Under the pieces are notes generated by a model. That model searched no databases. It was not told the DNA's origin and saw nothing but the letters and a program-made list of their open reading frames with translations. DNA of 9,425 nt from Euryarchaeota archaeon UBA10. Lineage in GTDB: Archaea; Thermoplasmatota; Poseidoniia; Poseidoniales; Poseidoniaceae. Location: positions 1 through 9,425 of the forward strand of contig DAGO01000057.1 of the NCBI GenBank assembly GCA_002498185.1, in the 5' to 3' direction. Every line of letters begins with the position of its first letter. Positions within the stretch are counted from its first letter, which is position 1. Positions 6,625 to 9,425 of this stretch are shown here, one piece after another. Both the position numbers and the translations under genes were made by a program.

Positions 6625-6631
6625 CTTATTT
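6625..6631 (+). promoter_or_regulatory. Candidate TATA box of the AstE-like gene
   Basis: CTTATTT is centred about 25 bases before the A of ATG 6653. This is the spacing expected when transcription starts at or near the start codon, and no Shine-Dalgarno sequence is present between it and the ATG. It supports the upstream ATG, and therefore the long N-terminal extension, as the true start of the AstE-like protein. Confidence 0.42.
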
Positions 6632-6652
6632 CCTGTTTGATTATGGGCAATC

Positions 6653-7948
6653 ATGGCCGGGAAGAAGCGACGGGTTCGTGTCGCTAACGAACTTCCCAAA
6701 ACAAGACGACTAGCAATCAAAAAGGCGCTGGATGAACATGAATCTGAAGGCCGCCCAGATTGGGACCGCTTATCGGATTGGAAGGACATTCGATTTTTGA
6801 GAAAGAGAATCAAACCTGGAGAAATGCGCACAGTTCACATGCCTTTGCTAGATGTAGAAATGGGTGATTCATGGCCAATTCCAATCATTGTTTTCCACGG
6901 AGTTAGGCCGGGACCTGTTGTCACGATTATAGGAGCCACACATGGCGATGAACTGACTGGACCTAGTGCCTGTACGAACCTTTTGTCTGCAAAATTCACT
7001 GAACCAGGAGGCGCCCTGGACCCACAATCAATGGCGGGTACTGTTCGAATCGTACCTGTCCTAAATCTACCCGGGTATCGCTCGAAAACCAGATATTTTC
7101 CAGATGGAAGAGACCTGAATCGAGCATTCCCCGGTTTGTCTAAGGGAAGCACAACTTCAAGAGTTGCAAGTAGAGTAAAGAAGAATCTCATCAATGATTC
7201 TGATGTGATAATTGATTTGCACAGCGCTGCTACTGGAAGGTCGAATATGCCTCAGATTAGAGGAGACTTATCCCATCCTGAATCTTACTTACTCGCTAAA
7301 GCATTTGGAATTGAAGTTGTCCTAGATAGTAAGCCTCCAAAAGGAAGCCTACGCCGTGTGGCTAACGAGATGGATATTGCTGCTGTAACCTATGAAGGAG
7401 GCGGAGCTAATCGTTTGGAACAAACTGCAGTTAAGGTGGCAGTGCATGGTTGTCTAAATGTGCTAAAAGCTCTGAAAGTAATTCCAAAGAATCCAAGTCG
7501 GCCTAGATTCAGATTGAATGCGGGTGGTTCAACATGGCTGAGAGCCGGAGAAGGCGGACTTCTGGACATGTTCGTAGGACCTGGTAGTATCGTCACCAAG
7601 GGAGACGTGATTGCTACAATTTCAGACCCTGGTGCACCGGGTCTATCTGTCGATATTGTTGCGCCTGAAAATGGATTGATGATTTGTACCGCAACAAATC
7701 CGTTCGTTACTGCGGGTACACCAGTAGGCCACTTCCTACCTGTTACCAAGCACATTGAATTGCTAAAAACACAGATGGACGACAGAGGTGTTCTAATCGT
7801 GAATGGTAGCCAAGGCGAAGCGATATGGCGCGAAGAAGAGGAAATGGTCGAAATTGAAGTTCAAGGTGAATGGTCCGGAGGTTCCGTTGACGGTGAATGG
7901 AATCAAATCAATGCTGAAGACACCGAACAAGAAGAAGCAGATGCCTGA
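6653..7948 (+). CDS. Succinylglutamate desuccinylase/aspartoacylase (AstE/AspA)-family zinc hydrolase
   Basis: A 431-residue M14-like zinc carboxypeptidase-fold protein that should cleave an amide (acyl-amino-acid or similar) bond; the real substrate is unknown. Core motifs: GATHGDELTG at 94-103 (zinc ligands H97, E100), GRDLNRAFPG 152-161 (substrate-binding NR), IIDLHSAATG 186-195 (third ligand H190) and VTYEGGG 245-251 (catalytic E248). After the catalytic domain, residues about 290-362 look like the beta-barrel, lipoyl/biotinyl-like end domain of AstE relatives (GPGSIVTKGDVIATISDP, then APENGLMI). It is longer than usual AstE proteins (about 330-350). A basic N-terminal extension of about 55 residues (GKKRRVRV, KTRRLAIKKA) and an acidic tail (EDTEQEEADA) account for the excess. 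No arginine-catabolism (ast) genes are nearby, so that role is unlikely. It is transcribed divergently from the thioesterase unit, and its TGA directly abuts the convergent LeuA-like stop. Confidence 0.94.
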   Translation: MAGKKRRVRVANELPKTRRLAIKKALDEHESEGRPDWDRLSDWKDIRFLRKRIKPGEMRTVHMPLLDVEMGDSWPIPIIVFHGVRPGPVVTIIGATHGDELTGPSACTNLLSAKFTEPGGALDPQSMAGTVRIVPVLNLPGYRSKTRYFPDGRDLNRAFPGLSKGSTTSRVASRVKKNLINDSDVIIDLHSAATGRSNMPQIRGDLSHPESYLLAKAFGIEVVLDSKPPKGSLRRVANEMDIAAVTYEGGGANRLEQTAVKVAVHGCLNVLKALKVIPKNPSRPRFRLNAGGSTWLRAGEGGLLDMFVGPGSIVTKGDVIATISDPGAPGLSVDIVAPENGLMICTATNPFVTAGTPVGHFLPVTKHIELLKTQMDDRGVLIVNGSQGEAIWREEEEMVEIEVQGEWSGGSVDGEWNQINAEDTEQEEADA

Positions 7949-9202
7949 TCAAGATTGGAACTCTGCAATCGCTGCCCTTACTTCATCGTCTTCCATATTT
8001 CTTGGCTGGCTCTTTGCAACCTCGAATAGGTGTGCTACCAACTCATCGCTAGCTTCCATCCCATTGCTCTCTAACCAATGAATGATGTTAGAGCGACCGG
8101 ACATGTGTCCGATTCGAATAACTTGTTCAAGACCGAAATCGCCAGCAGGCACGCCACTGTAGACTCTGTCTGCAAGCCACATGTCGCCTTTTCGAATTGC
8201 TTTGATAACAGCACTAGCGTGGACACCTGTGCCGGTTTCAAACGCATCCTGTCCGAATACTGGATAGTTTCTAGGCAGTGGTACCTTGACGTATTCGTTT
8301 GCTTTCTGAACGTACTCACTCAACAGAGACAAATCGTTGTTGATTACACCCATTAGAGACAAATTAACAAGAGTCTGGTCCAAAGGTGCGTTTCCTGCTC
8401 TCTCACCTACTCCGAGTGCTGTACCGTGAATTACGTCAGCACCTGCTTCAACAGCAGCAAGGTTGTTTGCAACCCCAAGACCTCTGTCTTGGTGCCCGTG
8501 CCAGTTAACCTCGATTTCGCTACGCTTGTATCCTGCATCTTTGATTACTTCTTCATCAATGAAGGAAAGTAGCTGCTTGACCCCATTTGGAGTAACGTGC
8601 CCACAAGTGTCGCAGACGCAAAGTCTCCTTACTCCAAGTTCCATGGCTCTTTGATAGATGAGTTTCACATCTTCCGGCTTTGAGCGAGTCGTATCTTCTG
8701 TTACGAACATTACTGGAATGTCGTTGTCAACAGCAAATGATACTGCTTTTTCCATTGTGGAAACGAGTTTGTCCATTGTCCAGCCTTCAGTGAATTGACG
8801 AATAGGACTTGTACCTAGAAATGCGCTGGCTTGAATTTGCATTTCGTGCTTGGCTTGTAGATCGACCAATGGTTCGATATCATTCATCAGTGTCCTAACC
8901 GCAGCACCTGGGCGGATTTGGAAATCATTTTCTCTGATATGAGATAGCATAGCATCGATGTGTTCGATATGGAATGGCCCTGCTCCTGGAAGCCCCAAAT
9001 CGACCTTTTGAATACCTAACTTTTCCATGTAAGTCAACAACTCAATCTTTTGGTCGATTGAAGGATTCAGAGCACTTGGACTCTGTAGACCATCGCGTAA
9101 GGTCTCATCATCAAACCAAACACCGTGAGGGTGATTAGCAGAATCTCTTGAATATTCATAGTCGACTACATTCCAGTCGTAAATCAGATTCTGCTCGTCC
9201 AT
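7949..9202 (-). CDS. LeuA/homocitrate synthase-like DRE-TIM acyltransferase
   Basis: A 417-residue (from ATG 9202) member of the DRE-TIM metallolyase family (isopropylmalate, homocitrate and citramalate synthases; HMG-CoA lyase). Such enzymes condense acetyl-CoA with a 2-oxo acid, or run the reverse cleavage. Seen: DDETLRDGLQSP near residue 31 (R36, D37 catalytic/metal), EDTTRS 169-174, DTCGHVTP 198-205, HGHQDRGLGVANN 235-247 (metal ligands H235, H237), GERAGN 266-271 and GHMSGRSN 365-372. The HxHND of classical LeuA is changed to HGHQD, and LRDGEQ to LRDGLQ as in HMG-CoA lyase. The C-terminal LeuA regulatory domain is absent, so leucine feedback is not expected and substrate is unassigned. 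An in-frame GTG at 9250 would add 16 residues. ATG 9202 is preferred because GGTGAT precedes it and because a perfect hairpin occupies the extra stretch. No other leucine or lysine genes are visible. Confidence 0.9.
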   Translation of the reverse strand: MDEQNLIYDWNVVDYEYSRDSANHPHGVWFDDETLRDGLQSPSALNPSIDQKIELLTYMEKLGIQKVDLGLPGAGPFHIEHIDAMLSHIRENDFQIRPGAAVRTLMNDIEPLVDLQAKHEMQIQASAFLGTSPIRQFTEGWTMDKLVSTMEKAVSFAVDNDIPVMFVTEDTTRSKPEDVKLIYQRAMELGVRRLCVCDTCGHVTPNGVKQLLSFIDEEVIKDAGYKRSEIEVNWHGHQDRGLGVANNLAAVEAGADVIHGTALGVGERAGNAPLDQTLVNLSLMGVINNDLSLLSEYVQKANEYVKVPLPRNYPVFGQDAFETGTGVHASAVIKAIRKGDMWLADRVYSGVPAGDFGLEQVIRIGHMSGRSNIIHWLESNGMEASDELVAHLFEVAKSQPRNMEDDEVRAAIAEFQS

Positions 9203-9226
9203 GGAATCACCATTGAGACACTCGGT

Positions 9227-9243
9227 CCTGTCTTTGAGACAGG
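9227..9243. repeat. Perfect 7-bp hairpin upstream of the LeuA-like gene
   Basis: CCTGTCT and AGACAGG are perfect inverted repeats separated by three bases (TTG on the plus strand, CAA in the minus-strand RNA). The hairpin lies 24 bases before the preferred ATG (9202) of the LeuA-like gene and 32 bases after the stop of the preceding gene. It would fold in the leader of the minus-strand message, or act as a dyad operator. No U-run follows on the minus strand, so a classical intrinsic terminator is not supported. Confidence 0.45.
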
Positions 9244-9275
9244 CACTCACTGTTTGAATGCGTCGGATAGAAGAA

Positions 9276-9425
9276 TCATTCCTCTTCTTCGGAAGAGGAT
9301 GGCTTCTCAGTTAGGATTTCCTCAGCAAGTTCAGCAGGCATTCTGGCACTAAATATCAGTTCATCAAGGAATGAGTCCTTGTCTTTGGACCTCAATTCCA
9401 TGACCCTAGTGCCCTTTGAGGAGCG
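9276..9425 (-). CDS. C-terminal fragment of an unknown acidic-tailed protein (runs off the right edge)
   Basis: The last 49 codons plus TGA of a minus-strand gene. The visible part is charged and probably helical (RVMELRSKDKDSFLDELIF, then ARMPAELAEEILTEK) and ends in SSSEEEE. I do not recognise the family and no catalytic motif is visible. It ends 73 bases before ATG 9202 of the LeuA-like gene (25 bases before the alternative GTG), so the two may share a transcript. The frame is taken as real because it is open to the window edge, has a compositionally sensible acidic tail, and its strand matches the next gene. Confidence 0.7.
   Translation of the reverse strand, partial: RSSKGTRVMELRSKDKDSFLDELIFSARMPAELAEEILTEKPSSSEEEE
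9280..9299. repeat. 8-bp perfect hairpin at the 3' end of the unknown gene
   Basis: TCCTCTTC and GAAGAGGA pair perfectly around a four-base loop (TTCG on the plus strand, CGAA on the minus strand). It covers the codons for the SSSEEEE tail and ends one base from the TGA stop. It could stabilise or end the minus-strand message, and the sequence after the stop is pyrimidine-rich (TTCTTCT) but not a true T-run. The dyad may simply result from Ser (TCC/TCT) codons facing Glu (GAA/GAG) codons. Confidence 0.35.

Noticed and set aside
6511..6831. Minus-strand frame of 106 codons across the divergent promoter gap
   Set aside because: It overlaps the start of the thioesterase gene in another frame, the palindrome, and the N-terminus of the AstE-like gene; its composition is not protein-like.
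6835..7755. Minus-strand frames antisense to the AstE-like gene
   Set aside because: The plus-strand frame carries intact zinc and catalytic residues; the opposite frames show no motif.
8078..8356. Plus-strand frame of 92 codons, plus other short frames, opposite the LeuA-like gene
   Set aside because: They are antisense to conserved DRE-TIM sequence and lack a promoter or domain.
9276..9299. Classical intrinsic terminator after the right-edge gene
   Set aside because: The hairpin lies inside the coding end and no T-run follows; only a short pyrimidine-rich stretch is present.

Overview
The window looks like compact archaeal DNA of moderate GC, most likely from a planktonic euryarchaeon (Marine Group II/III, Poseidoniia-like). 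That placement is an inference. It rests on a full-length Hel308-type helicase followed by what reads as the KEOPS subunit Cgi121 (both archaeal-type), very short intergenic gaps, abutting convergent stop codons, and starts that mostly lack Shine-Dalgarno sequences and fit leaderless transcripts. No rRNA, tRNA, CRISPR array, insertion sequence or phage gene was seen.

Layout, left to right: (1) 1-272, minus strand, N-terminal part of a Cgi121-like gene running off the left edge. (2) 297-2807, minus, Hel308 helicase with an unusual Ser/acid-rich insertion of about 60 residues. (3) 2808-2891, an 84-base divergent gap holding a small inverted repeat. (4) 2892-3533, plus, a two-helix membrane protein with a three-fold repeated TerB/EF-hand-like motif. 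(5) 3530-5548, minus, a large secreted and membrane-anchored protein of unknown function. (6) 5574-6113, minus, SprT-type zinc metalloprotease. (7) 6114-6578, minus, hotdog-fold acyl-CoA thioesterase. (8) 6579-6652, a divergent promoter region with a striking near-perfect 25-base palindrome. (9) 6653-7948, plus, AstE/aspartoacylase-like zinc hydrolase. (10) 7949-9202, minus, LeuA/homocitrate-synthase-like DRE-TIM enzyme. (11) 9276-9425, minus, C-terminal end of an unknown acidic-tailed protein.

How the genes may work together: Hel308 and Cgi121 form a two-gene unit linking replication-fork repair with tRNA t6A synthesis (KEOPS), a neighbour pair I recall from other Euryarchaeota. Thioesterase, SprT and the large membrane protein form a tight minus-strand unit (0 and 25 base gaps) that probably starts at the palindrome-bearing promoter at 6579-6652. 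The AstE-like and LeuA-like genes converge with no spacer. I see no defence system or mobile element. The most noteworthy items are the palindrome over the divergent promoter, the Hel308 insertion and its in-phase junction with Cgi121, the repeat-containing membrane protein, and the lineage-type large membrane protein.
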